From positions 11,389 to 75,388 of the forward strand of contig CAZSGM010000007.1 of the NCBI GenBank assembly GCA_964606505.1: a stretch of DNA of 64,000 nt, written 5' to 3'. Position numbers and translations under genes: made by a program. Shown here piece by piece: positions 42,408 through 49,937 of the stretch (its first letter is position 1; every line of letters starts with the position of its first letter). The notes beneath the pieces were generated by a model. The model ran no database searches and was not told the origin of the DNA. It saw only the letters and a list, made by a program, of their open reading frames with translations. Source of the DNA: CAKVOD01 sp964606505. GTDB taxonomy: Bacteria; Bacillota; Clostridia; Christensenellales; UBA1242.

Positions 42408-42543
42408 AATAGTAATTTATGACCTGTACAAACTAGATGTTATTATGAAAAACTGGCAATTGGAAATAATTGGCAAATATTCAATAAAAAAACATACATT
42501 TGCTTAAAAAGTAGTGTTATGGCAAAAAATGTTGTTAAAATGT

Positions 42544-42572
42544 TTGTTTTTTTTCTCGTAATATTGTATTAT
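42544..42572 (+). promoter_or_regulatory. Possible promoter of spoVG
   Basis: TTGTTT (42544-42549), 17 bases, TATTAT (42567-42572). In Bacillus spoVG uses sigma-H, and no clear sigma-H motif was seen here. Confidence 0.4.
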
Positions 42573-42609
42573 ATATAAGACTCTCATACGAACAATAAGG
42601 ATGGTTAAA

Positions 42610-42894
42610 ATGAATATTACAGATGTCAGAGTGAAACTGATTGATAGAGAAAATCAACCAGTGAAGGCTAAGGCGACTTTCACAATTGACGACTGTTTTG
42701 TCATCCATGATGCGAAAATTATGGAGGGCAAAGCTGGATTATTCATTTGCATGCCGTGCAAGAGATTAGGTACAGGCGAACGAGTAGATGTAGCGCATGC
42801 CTTGAATAATGAGACAAGAGAGATAATTAAGAGTGCAATTTTTGAAGCGTACGAAAAAGCTCTTGCTGAGTCACAAAAATGTGATGTCGAATGA
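42610..42894 (+). CDS. spoVG: SpoVG RNA/DNA-binding regulator
   Basis: A 94-residue SpoVG: it begins MNITDVRVKLIDREN and continues with the core AKATFTIDDCFVIHDAKIMEG and FICMPCKRLGTGERVDVAHALNNETREIIK. SpoVG binds nucleic acids and regulates many processes, including asymmetric division. AAGGATG fits the ATG at 42610 better than one at 42601. A terminator hairpin follows, so it is a single-gene unit. Confidence 0.93.
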   Translation: MNITDVRVKLIDRENQPVKAKATFTIDDCFVIHDAKIMEGKAGLFICMPCKRLGTGERVDVAHALNNETREIIKSAIFEAYEKALAESQKCDVE

Positions 42895-42900
42895 GAATTC

Positions 42901-42948
42901 AACCACTTTAAACCAAGCTTTTACACTTTTCGGTTTAAGGTGTTTTTT
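42901..42948 (+). terminator. Terminator after spoVG
   Basis: CACTTTAAACC pairs with GGTTTAAGGTG through one G-U pair, followed by Ts. Confidence 0.75.
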
Positions 42949-42989
42949 TATATTTTTTGTTTTATAACTTAAAATTCTTTTTCAAACTA

Positions 42990-43017
42990 TTGCATTTTAC
43001 TCAATTTATGGTATAAT
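42990..43017 (+). promoter_or_regulatory. Promoter of the uncharacterised gene-rpiB unit
   Basis: TTGCAT (42990-42995), 16 bases, TATAAT (43012-43017). Confidence 0.6.
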
Positions 43018-43033
43018 AAACTTGTGAGGAATT

Positions 43034-44017
43034 ATGGACGATATTACTAAAGATGCAATGGGGATTGTCTTTCCTAAGTTTTTAAAAAACGACAACATCA
43101 AGCGCGATGTTGAGCAGTTTTTTGGTGAATTTGACGAGGGGACGTTAGAGCGCTTTTTGAAAGGAGTTAAGGGCAAAGTTGGGTTGAGTGAGGAACTTGT
43201 TTATCAAACTGAGTCTGAAAACAAAATTTACGATTTAGAATATGATTGTCAGTCAAACATTTTGACAATGAGAATTTACTATAAAGAGTTATCCGATATT
43301 ATTGAAAAAAGGATGTCAACCTTTGTTCAAGTTGTCAAGCGAACGATTGTTGAAGAGCACGAGTGTTTTCCAAGTTTTGAAAGAAAAATCGGGGGTGAGG
43401 TTTCTTACGGAATGCAGGCGGGGTTGAAGTTTGAGGAGTTTGGGAAAGAACTCGGGGAGTTAACCGTTAACAAGCATAACGGCGAAGAGGTTTCGACGCT
43501 GGATGTAACAAACTATTTAAAGCAGACGACATATTCGGCGAATGTGGACGACAAGTACTCGGTTGTGCGTAGTAGGGTTTATAGTGGGGACGCGACGTTT
43601 TACGGGTTGTGTTACATTGATAGCGGCTATGTAGCGCAGTCGATAGAAGAGTTTGATGATTTTGATAAGTTTTTGAGCGGAACGCCGCAGCGCCGAGTTA
43701 CGGAAAAGAATTTGTTTATCGTTGACGCGGATGAGCGCGTTGATTTGTTTGACGAAAGCATTGATTTGAACAGCGTTAACGACGGAGCTTGTGAGGTGTT
43801 TAAACATACTGAGTTGACGTTTGGCAAGAATGCGAAAGAAAAGTACTATATAAAAGGTTGCGAAACGTCCGCCGAAAGGGAAAACTCAACGTTTTTCGGG
43901 GACTTGCAACTGCGTGAAATTACGGCAGAAAATTATAAAAACATACAAGACGATTCTGAGTATTTCCAAAGAATTGCTCAAACAATCCAAAATAATAAAG
44001 AAGGTAGAGTATTATGA
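43034..44017 (+). CDS. Uncharacterised protein upstream of rpiB
   Basis: A 327-residue soluble, acidic protein that I do not recognise. It has charged N-terminal helices (IKRDVEQFFGEFDEGTLERFLKGVKG) and mixed alpha/beta structure after residue 70. There is no Walker motif, metal-binding cluster, signal or membrane segment. GAGGAATT precedes its ATG. Its stop overlaps the rpiB start by 4 bases (ATGA), which makes a coupled operon and suggests a link to sugar-phosphate metabolism or simply shared expression. Confidence 0.6.
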   Translation: MDDITKDAMGIVFPKFLKNDNIKRDVEQFFGEFDEGTLERFLKGVKGKVGLSEELVYQTESENKIYDLEYDCQSNILTMRIYYKELSDIIEKRMSTFVQVVKRTIVEEHECFPSFERKIGGEVSYGMQAGLKFEEFGKELGELTVNKHNGEEVSTLDVTNYLKQTTYSANVDDKYSVVRSRVYSGDATFYGLCYIDSGYVAQSIEEFDDFDKFLSGTPQRRVTEKNLFIVDADERVDLFDESIDLNSVNDGACEVFKHTELTFGKNAKEKYYIKGCETSAERENSTFFGDLQLREITAENYKNIQDDSEYFQRIAQTIQNNKEGRVL

Positions 44018-44442
44018 TTTATGTTGCATCTGACCACGCTGGGTTTGAACTAAAAGAGAAAATAAAGCAGTATTTAGACAAGTTGGAACTTGAGTACATT
44101 GACCTTGGTGCTAATAGTACTGAGTCGGTCGATTATCCGGTTTATGCAAAAGCACTCGCGGAAGAGGTTGCATCGAGTGAAAACGCGCGCGGCATTTTAA
44201 TTTGCGGGACAGGTATCGGGATGAGTATCGCAGTCAATAGGTTTAAGAAAGTTCGTGGGGCACTGTGTTGTAGCGTAAAAATGGCGAAACTTGCTAGGCA
44301 GCATAATGACGCAAACGTACTCGTGTTGGGTGCGCGCAGTAAAACTATGAAATTTAAATACAAAAAGATAATTAACACTTTTTTAAATACTAACTTTGAG
44401 GGGGGTAGACACATAAAAAGGGTTGAATTATTAGATATGTAA
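44014..44442 (+). CDS. rpiB: Ribose-5-phosphate isomerase B
   Basis: A 142-residue RpiB/LacAB protein: it starts MIYVASDHAGFELKEKIKQYL, with DYPVYAKALAE, GILICGTGIGMSIAVNRFKKVRGALC, and ANVLVLGARSK. The Cys of GILICGTG is the catalytic-site residue of RpiB. It interconverts ribose 5-phosphate and ribulose 5-phosphate in the pentose phosphate pathway. It is coupled with the upstream gene by a 4-base overlap. Confidence 0.92.
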   Translation: MIYVASDHAGFELKEKIKQYLDKLELEYIDLGANSTESVDYPVYAKALAEEVASSENARGILICGTGIGMSIAVNRFKKVRGALCCSVKMAKLARQHNDANVLVLGARSKTMKFKYKKIINTFLNTNFEGGRHIKRVELLDM

Positions 44443-44739
44443 TGTGCGTAACGCTGACAGGGTTTTCTCTGGCGGCGTTTTTTTGTTTTGGTTCTGTCAA
44501 TTTATAACAAACAAACGTGGTGTCATAATAAATGTTGAGGCGGGGAAGTTAAATATTTTGTTGCATTGTTTGCTAGAAGTAGTATTTCGCTAAAAATTGC
44601 GCAACTGCGGCATATTATTTCAATAATTTCAAATGAGATTTACGCTTTAAAATTATTTTACGCGCAACTTATGTAATATAATGTCGATTAGGTTTTAAAA
44701 TCTCAATTGCCCTAATATAATAAAGAGATGGAGGCAGTT

Positions 44740-45417
44740 ATGAGAAAAACAATCCTAGTTACACTTCTAGCAATTATCACTTTCGCGTTTTGTGGGTGCG
44801 GCGCAAGTTCAACGGATTTGGCGCTTGAAAACTTGGCGGAAGTTAGATATAACATCTTTTCTGGCGAAAACGATACATATGTCGCAACATTTATGAGCGG
44901 CAAAAGGGAAACACCGTATGTAGTTAACGGCGTTTGCGAAAAGCAAGTTGAGTTTGGTATGGTAACGGTTAAATATAGGTCGCCCGATATGCCAACAGTC
45001 GCACAGTACGAACTTACAATCGGCGAAAACACATTCAAGGGCAACCTTGAATATAACGCCTACGAAAGCACTTTAATGGTCGATATTCAAAAAGTCGTTA
45101 GCGACGACGCGCAAATAACTCTAAAAGTTATCACCAACCAAGACGAAAAAACTTGTGCATTACAACCCAAAACAAAGGGGATGGAAATTACTTGGAGAAC
45201 AGCGCTAGATATTGCGATTGAAACCTTTGGCGACGACTTTGACGCGTACGTATCAAAGGGTACGTTTAACGGGGAAGTATACGTTAAAATTATCACGGAT
45301 TTAAACGGCAACTTCGACGATTATTATTGGTACGTTTCAGTCGTTGGGACAAATGGCAAAACGTGCAGTGTTATCATCAACCCTCAAAGCGGGGAAGTTA
45401 TAGCAAAAAATTGTTAA
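44740..45417 (+). CDS. Lipoprotein, uncharacterised, with PepSY-like C-terminus
   Basis: A 225-residue exported protein. The signal peptide MRKTILVTLLAIITFAFCGC ends at a lipobox-like Cys (the second Cys), so it is probably lipid-anchored. The middle is beta-rich; the end TWRTALDIAIETFGDDFDAYVSKGTFNGEVYVKIITDLN and the final IINPQSGEVI have PepSY-like character. GGAGG precedes the ATG at 44740, in preference to 44728. A terminator follows. No partner gene is obvious. Confidence 0.65.
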   Translation: MRKTILVTLLAIITFAFCGCGASSTDLALENLAEVRYNIFSGENDTYVATFMSGKRETPYVVNGVCEKQVEFGMVTVKYRSPDMPTVAQYELTIGENTFKGNLEYNAYESTLMVDIQKVVSDDAQITLKVITNQDEKTCALQPKTKGMEITWRTALDIAIETFGDDFDAYVSKGTFNGEVYVKIITDLNGNFDDYYWYVSVVGTNGKTCSVIINPQSGEVIAKNC

Positions 45418-45421
45418 ATAA

Positions 45422-45460
45422 AAAAATCTATAAATTGACGTGTGCAACTTATAGATTTTT
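45422..45460 (+). terminator. Terminator after the lipoprotein gene
   Basis: AAAAATCTATAA, a 15-base loop, TTATAGATTTTT. It is a perfect 12-bp stem with a T-run. Confidence 0.85.
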
Positions 45461-45514
45461 ATTTATGGGCGCAAAATGCTATTTATATGGCGCAAATTGC
45501 TGTTTGATAAATAA

Positions 45515-45580
45515 ACTTATAATACACAATTCGTAGTGTATTCTATAAATATAATACGCTATATATTGTGTATTATAAGT
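45515..45580. repeat. Palindromic repeat, copy 2
   Basis: A 66-bp inverted repeat with perfect 16-bp outer arms (ACTTATAATACACAAT and its complement) and an imperfect inner part. The inner 31 bases (45534-45564) match the complement of copy 3 at 29 of 31 positions by eye. The tmcAL stop codon and its last residues lie inside it. Confidence 0.8.
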
Positions 45581-46668
45581 TTGTGATACGGGAAAGGTGG
45601 TTGCAAAATGTTGGTCAAGCAATTATATGTTCTGCAAGCAATGGTATCAATTGAATAAACGTTTTTTTCTTGTAGTAGTGCTTTATTTTTCAAGTTTGAA
45701 ACAATTGGGAGCGTACTTGATAAGTGCTTTAAAATCTCCGAGTCTTTAACTGCAACAACTTTAATATATGGCAATGCTAAGTCGGTTTCATTTTGTATTT
45801 TTAGCGCAATGCTTGAGTACAGGCGGTTTAAAAAATGTTGAGTGTAGCGTTTGTTTTGGATTGCAGAGTTAAATTCCTCAAAACTCAAAGTTTCATTAAG
45901 TGTGCTGATGATTTTGTTTTCAAGCCCTTCTTTAATGCTGCGAATTTGCTTTATGTCGTCCTTTGTTTTTGTAATGAGGTTATCGTACAGGAAAGTTTGA
46001 TATTTTGCATTGTCAAATGCGTGCGCGTTTTTGATAATATTGTAGTTTTTTTCATCAACGAGGCTTGCGATTGCGGAGAAGTTTTTGGCGTAAATTTCAT
46101 TTCGCAGTTGCGTCGCGGAAACGTTTGGCAAGCGCTCAATTGCAATCGGCGTGATTGTCTCACTTAAGTTTAACATATATTGCACCGCCAAGATGTCGTT
46201 TGCGTTAATATTTGAAATTTGCGAAACCTCTTCAAGCGCCCGCATATAAGCTGTTGAATACGATTCGCCGTCCGTGAGTTTGGTTTCAAGTGCCGCCTTG
46301 AAATGCAAAGGCTCATTTTCAATGATGGTTTTTAACGTGGCAATTTCTTCGCAATTTTTTGTAACTCCAAACGATAAGTAGTCAATGTTTAATTTGTTTG
46401 CAATTTGAACTGCATTTTTTGCAAAATCATCCGCAGCGCAAACCGTGTACGCAGTCGGCAGGTAAATAACGGCATCGAAGCCGATGTTTATTGCCATCCG
46501 TGCGCGTGTTTGGTAGTCGTAAATTGCGGGAGTTCCGCGCTGAACGAAGTTTCCACTCATAATCGCAACTACATAGTCGCAGTTGGTTCGCTTTTTAGTT
46601 TCACTAATTAAGTGAGCGTGTCCACGGTGTGGGGGATTAAGTTCGCATATAATTCCTGAAATTTTCAT
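45559..46668 (-). CDS. tmcAL: tRNA(Met) cytidine acetate ligase
   Basis: A 369-residue nucleotidyltransferase-fold protein of the TmcAL (YlbM) family. It begins MKISGIICELNPPHRGHAHLI, with the HxGH-like RGHAH motif, then IMSGNFVQRGTPAIYDYQTRARMAINIGFDAVIYLP and the later RLPNVSATQLRNEI. TmcAL adds acetate to the wobble cytidine of elongator tRNA-Met. Its last six or so codons and its stop lie in palindromic repeat copy 2, so that insertion may have altered the C-terminus. It is divergent from the YkvI-like gene. Confidence 0.9.
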   Translation of the reverse strand: MKISGIICELNPPHRGHAHLISETKKRTNCDYVVAIMSGNFVQRGTPAIYDYQTRARMAINIGFDAVIYLPTAYTVCAADDFAKNAVQIANKLNIDYLSFGVTKNCEEIATLKTIIENEPLHFKAALETKLTDGESYSTAYMRALEEVSQISNINANDILAVQYMLNLSETITPIAIERLPNVSATQLRNEIYAKNFSAIASLVDEKNYNIIKNAHAFDNAKYQTFLYDNLITKTKDDIKQIRSIKEGLENKIISTLNETLSFEEFNSAIQNKRYTQHFLNRLYSSIALKIQNETDLALPYIKVVAVKDSEILKHLSSTLPIVSNLKNKALLQEKNVYSIDTIACRTYNCLTNILQPPFPYHKLIIHNI

Positions 46669-46714
46669 AACATAAGCATATCATAAAACAACATATTTTG
46701 CAATATAATTTTAT

Positions 46715-47836
46715 ATGAAAACAAAATTTGCAGAAAAGCAACAAAGTATGTCGGCAGTTGGGGTCTTTTTGGTTTTCTTTGGAACCATCGTTGGCGCGGG
46801 ATTTGCTTCGGGGCGCGAAGTGTATGTTTATTTTGCGCAATTCGGCATTTGGGGCATTCTGATGACGATTGTTAGTGGGATACTTTTTTATTGTCTTGGT
46901 TATGTATTTTTACAACTTGGCAAGCGCTGCAAAGTTGGATCGCTGGCTGACTTTTTTAAACTGATTTTTGGCAAATTCGCCCCGATAGTTGAAATTGTCG
47001 TTACCTTTTCGTACGTGATAGTGTTGGGTGCGATGTTCGCGGGGTTTGATAGTTTGCAAAACATTGTGTTTCAAGGGCTAGAATACCCGATTTTGTCCGT
47101 TGTGAGTGCAGTTTTGTGTGTGCTAACTGTTATTGGCGGGATTAGTAAAATTTCTAAACTGAACGGCGTATTGCTGCCGTTATTGCTCGTGTTTATGGGC
47201 GCAATTTTTATTTTTTCGCTTGTGGGGAAGCCGATTACGGGGGTTGTAAAACTTGAGAACGTCAATGTTTTAACTTTGGTCTATTCGTTTGTCAGTTGTC
47301 TGATTTTTGTGTGCAGCAATATGTTTTTGACAGGTTTTGTACTAATGAAAACGGGGGCAGGGACAACGACGCGCGTCGACAAGTTGGCGTCGCTAATGAC
47401 GGGGGCTGTGCTGGTCGCAATTTCGCTGCTTGCTAGTGTTGCACTGATTTTAAATCCGCATTCTATACAGTACGATATGCCTTTTGTGTTTTTGGCGTTC
47501 AATATATCGGACGTTTTTGTAGTAATTTCTGTAGTGATTTTGTGGTTTGCAATTTTTACTACAGCCGTTGCGACGATGTTTACCGTTTCTTGGTGGTTAA
47601 AGGGTTACATAAACAACTTTTTACTTTCGACCGCAATTACGTGCGTGGTGGCGTTTTTACTAAGCAGGGTGGGTTTCAGCATAATCATTGACGTGTTTTA
47701 TCCGCTGACGGGCGTTATGGATATAACATTTGTACTTTGCGCGCTGTTTTTGTTTTTCAAGACGGGTAAAAACGAAAAAAGTGGTGTAACCCATGCAAAG
47801 TGGTGTAAACACGCGAAAAAACGCAACTTTGAGTAG
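46715..47836 (+). CDS. YkvI-like membrane transporter
   Basis: A 373-residue protein with ten or eleven helices. It begins with a VGVFLVFFGTIVGAGFASGREVY segment, the YkvI family start. The fold resembles the amino acid-polyamine-organocation (LeuT-like) superfamily. The substrate is unknown. The C-terminus has a hydrophilic, Lys-rich tail. No clear ribosome binding site is seen; the ATG at 46748 (MSAVGVFLV) is a possible alternative start. It is divergent from tmcAL, with under 50 bases between them. Confidence 0.78.
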   Translation: MKTKFAEKQQSMSAVGVFLVFFGTIVGAGFASGREVYVYFAQFGIWGILMTIVSGILFYCLGYVFLQLGKRCKVGSLADFFKLIFGKFAPIVEIVVTFSYVIVLGAMFAGFDSLQNIVFQGLEYPILSVVSAVLCVLTVIGGISKISKLNGVLLPLLLVFMGAIFIFSLVGKPITGVVKLENVNVLTLVYSFVSCLIFVCSNMFLTGFVLMKTGAGTTTRVDKLASLMTGAVLVAISLLASVALILNPHSIQYDMPFVFLAFNISDVFVVISVVILWFAIFTTAVATMFTVSWWLKGYINNFLLSTAITCVVAFLLSRVGFSIIIDVFYPLTGVMDITFVLCALFLFFKTGKNEKSGVTHAKWCKHAKKRNFE

Positions 47837-47904
47837 GACGGGCATAAAAGCTCACGTAGGGCAAAAAAGTTTTTCAACATCAAATAAATTTTTTGGGCAA
47901 ACAC

Positions 47905-47933
47905 TTGACATAATCGCGAAAATTGTATATAAT
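47905..47933 (+). promoter_or_regulatory. Promoter of the rplU-prp-rpmA operon
   Basis: TTGACA (47905-47910), 17 bases, TATAAT (47928-47933), both perfect. Confidence 0.88.
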
Positions 47934-47939
47934 ATCACA

Positions 47940-48017
47940 AGTACCGCATGAGGAAGGCAGTTAAGTACGTTTGTCGCCTTGTTCAGCGAGTCTTATTTTA
48001 ATAGGAGGGAACTAGAG
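47940..48017 (+). promoter_or_regulatory. Leader of rplU (L21 leader-like)
   Basis: About 78 bases of leader with AAGGC pairing to GCCTT around a 24-base loop, and GTAC repeated on both sides of that stem's first half. Position and size fit the Firmicutes L21 leader, in which ribosomal protein represses its own operon. The match is by position and one stem, not by a covariance model. Confidence 0.5.
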
Positions 48018-48326
48018 ATGTACGCAATAATTAGAACAGGTGGAAAGCAACTTAAAGTTGAAGAAAATCGTTATTATGATATTGAACTTTTGGATGCAAA
48101 AGTTGGCGATAAAGTTAAATTTGATGTATTGCTATTGAATGATGGCAAAAAATCCACTGTTGGAACACCAGTTGTTAAGGACGCAGTTGTTGAAGCTGAA
48201 GTTTTGGCTCACGGCAAAGGCGAAAAGCTTACAGTATTTACTTACAAGCCAAAGAAGAACGAAAGACGCAAAATGGGTCATCGTCAACCATTTACTAGAG
48301 TTAAGATTTTGTCAATCACAAAGTAG
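48018..48326 (+). CDS. rplU: 50S ribosomal protein L21
   Basis: A 102-residue L21: it begins MYAIIRTGGKQLKVEEN and ends with KPKKNERRKMGHRQPFTRVKI. AGGAGGGA precedes the ATG at 48018. It is the first gene of the conserved rplU-prp-rpmA operon and has a structured leader. Confidence 0.96.
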   Translation: MYAIIRTGGKQLKVEENRYYDIELLDAKVGDKVKFDVLLLNDGKKSTVGTPVVKDAVVEAEVLAHGKGEKLTVFTYKPKKNERRKMGHRQPFTRVKILSITK

Positions 48327-48335
48327 AGTTAGTAA

Positions 48336-48653
48336 ATGACTAAAGTTGAAATTTATTTGGGGCAGGATAAGACGATTAGCAAAATTGCAGTCCGCGGGCA
48401 CGCGAATTACGCCGAAAGCGGCAGCGATATTGTTTGCGCAGGGATTTCTACATTGCTAATGACGGGAGCGCTCGCTTCTAGGGAGTTGTTGAAAATCGAC
48501 ATTCTTAAAGAGTTTAGCGATGGGAAACTTGTGTTGCAAGTCCCCGAAGATGTTGTTGACGACAAATTGCAAGTTATTTTGCAAACTGTTGTTATTGGTT
48601 TAAGAGATATTGAAAGTGGATATCCGAAAAATATAAGTATAAAGGAGATATAA
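48336..48653 (+). CDS. prp: Ribosomal-processing cysteine protease Prp
   Basis: A 105-residue protein (YsxB) with catalytic His in VRGHANYAESGSDIVCAGIS and catalytic Cys a few residues later. Prp cleaves the N-terminal extension of L27 that Firmicutes carry. It lies between rplU and rpmA, the standard place, with 9 bases before it and one after it. Confidence 0.93.
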   Translation: MTKVEIYLGQDKTISKIAVRGHANYAESGSDIVCAGISTLLMTGALASRELLKIDILKEFSDGKLVLQVPEDVVDDKLQVILQTVVIGLRDIESGYPKNISIKEI

Positions 48654-48654
48654 G

Positions 48655-48930
48655 ATGTTTATTTGTTTACAGTTATTTGCATCTAAGAAAGGTGGAAGTA
48701 GTTCAAAGAACGGTAGAGACAGTGAATCAAAGCGTCTTGGTCTTAAAAAATCTGACGGGCAACAAGTGCTTGCTGGTAATATTATTGTACGCCAACGTGG
48801 AACAAAATTTGCGGCAGGTAACAATGTTGGGTTGGGAAGAGATTATACAATCTTCGCACTTATTGATGGTGTAGTTAGATTTGAGCATAAGACAAAAGAC
48901 AAGATTCAAGTATCTGTCTATGCTAACTAA
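48655..48930 (+). CDS. rpmA: 50S ribosomal protein L27 with Prp-cleaved extension
   Basis: A 91-residue L27. The first nine residues MFICLQLFA form the extension that Prp removes before SKKGG; this is the conserved LQxFA-type site. After that follow KNGRDSESKRLGLKKSDGQQV, GNIIVRQRGTKFAAGNNVGLGRD and the usual end. L27 reaches the peptidyl transferase centre. It is followed by a terminator. Confidence 0.96.
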   Translation: MFICLQLFASKKGGSSSKNGRDSESKRLGLKKSDGQQVLAGNIIVRQRGTKFAAGNNVGLGRDYTIFALIDGVVRFEHKTKDKIQVSVYAN

Positions 48931-48947
48931 TTGTAGTTATGTATATT

Positions 48948-49001
48948 AACTGCGACTTTGCAGAGTTTCATTTTTGAGACTTAGCGAGTCGCAGTTTTTT
49001 T
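48948..49001 (+). terminator. Terminator of the rplU-prp-rpmA operon
   Basis: AACTGCGACT pairs with AGTCGCAGTT, with an inner AGTTTCA/TGAGACT stem, followed by a T-run. Confidence 0.85.
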
Positions 49002-49071
49002 GTACAACAAATTTAGTTGTTTGTTCCCCAAATTTGGTATAGAGTTAGATATTTGGTATAAAATTAGAAAA

Positions 49072-49095
49072 ACCCCATAGGCCAGCCTATGGGGT
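49072..49095 (-). terminator. Terminator of tRNA-Tyr
   Basis: ACCCCATAGG, a short loop, CCTATGGGGT; the T-run is on the minus strand side, directly after the tRNA gene. Confidence 0.8.
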
Positions 49096-49099
49096 CATT

Positions 49100-49184
49100 T
49101 GGTGGATAGGGATGGATTCGAACCATCGAAGTCAAAGACGGCAGATTTACAGTCTGCTCCCTTTAGCCACTCGGGAACCTATCC
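49100..49184 (-). tRNA. tRNA-Tyr (GTA)
   Basis: Read on the minus strand, 85 bases including CCA. The acceptor is GGATAGG with CCTATCC. The D-arm region is TTCCCGAGTGGC. The anticodon stem CAGA/TCTG holds loop CTGTAAA. A long variable arm (CGTCTTTGACTTCG region) and T-arm GATGGTTCGAATCCATC follow. The anticodon GTA and long variable arm are those of bacterial tRNA-Tyr. Confidence 0.94.
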
Positions 49185-49363
49185 ATTTGTTACTTTGGTA
49201 TGATACCAAAAAAAAACATAATTGTCAACCATTTTTACACATTTTTTTTATATTTTAATGATTTTTCTTGTGTTTTATTAAAATAATCCGGTTTTATTTG
49301 TTGTTTGGGTTTTTATGGTGCGAATAAACGGGGCAGTGCGTATTTTTAGCATTTTACATTAAA

Positions 49364-49380
49364 AGTCAAAGAAAGTCAAA
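49364..49380 (+). promoter_or_regulatory. CtsR operator 1
   Basis: AGTCAAAGAAAGTCAAA: two heptads with 3-base spacing, close to the CtsR consensus RGTCAAANANRGTCAAA. It lies upstream of the -35 of ctsR. Confidence 0.85.
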
Positions 49381-49397
49381 TTTTTTATTTAAAATAC

Positions 49398-49426
49398 TTG
49401 ACATTTGAAATGTATTGGTATAAAAT
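49398..49426 (+). promoter_or_regulatory. Sigma-A promoter of ctsR-clpC
   Basis: TTGACA (49398-49403), 17 bases, TAAAAT (49421-49426), flanked by two CtsR operators. Confidence 0.8.
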
Positions 49427-49433
49427 ATATAGA

Positions 49434-49450
49434 AGTCAAAGAAGGTCAAA
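49434..49450 (+). promoter_or_regulatory. CtsR operator 2
   Basis: AGTCAAAGAAGGTCAAA, the second tandem heptad, overlaps the predicted start of transcription; it would block initiation when CtsR is bound. Confidence 0.9.
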
Positions 49451-49466
49451 GTATTTTGGAGGGATT

Positions 49467-49919
49467 ATGCAAACGATTAGCGACATAATCGAAAAGTTTT
49501 TGCTAGAGTCATTCAATGAGAGCGACGAAATCGAACTTTCAAGGAATGAGCTCGCCGATTATTTTAATTGCGTGCCAAGTCAAATTAACTATGTGTTGTC
49601 CACAAGGTTTACACTTGAAAAAGGGTATCTGATTGATAGTCAGCGCGGCGGGGGTGGTTACATTAAAATTCAAAGAATGGTCATTGACGATGATTACAAG
49701 AATTTTATTTTTGAGAGAATTGGCACAAGTATTGATTTTTCAACAGCGAGTGGAATTTTGCAAACGCTTTGCTCAAACGATGTTTTGTCTGACGAGCAGG
49801 AGGAGTGCATTAGGGTGGCAATATCTGATAAGTCGCTTAAAAATTCCTATGGAATAGAAAATGAGATTAGGGCAAAAATCCTTAAAAATACACTGGCCAC
49901 TATATATAAAGGAAAATAA
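49467..49919 (+). CDS. ctsR: Transcriptional repressor CtsR
   Basis: A 150-residue repressor: winged-helix DNA-binding N-terminus (ISDIIEKFLLESFNESDEIELSRNELADYFNCVPSQINYVLSTRF pattern) with the RGGGGYIKI wing that senses heat, and a C-terminal helical domain. It represses clp genes at normal temperature. GGAGGGATT precedes the ATG at 49467; the frame extends further up, but without a start that fits. Two CtsR operators in front show autoregulation. Confidence 0.94.
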   Translation: MQTISDIIEKFLLESFNESDEIELSRNELADYFNCVPSQINYVLSTRFTLEKGYLIDSQRGGGGYIKIQRMVIDDDYKNFIFERIGTSIDFSTASGILQTLCSNDVLSDEQEECIRVAISDKSLKNSYGIENEIRAKILKNTLATIYKGK

Positions 49920-49937
49920 AAATAAGGAGAATATGTT

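Noticed and set aside
42430..42503. A short frame MKNWQLEIIGKY... before spoVG
   Set aside because: It is about 20 codons long and has no ribosome binding site.
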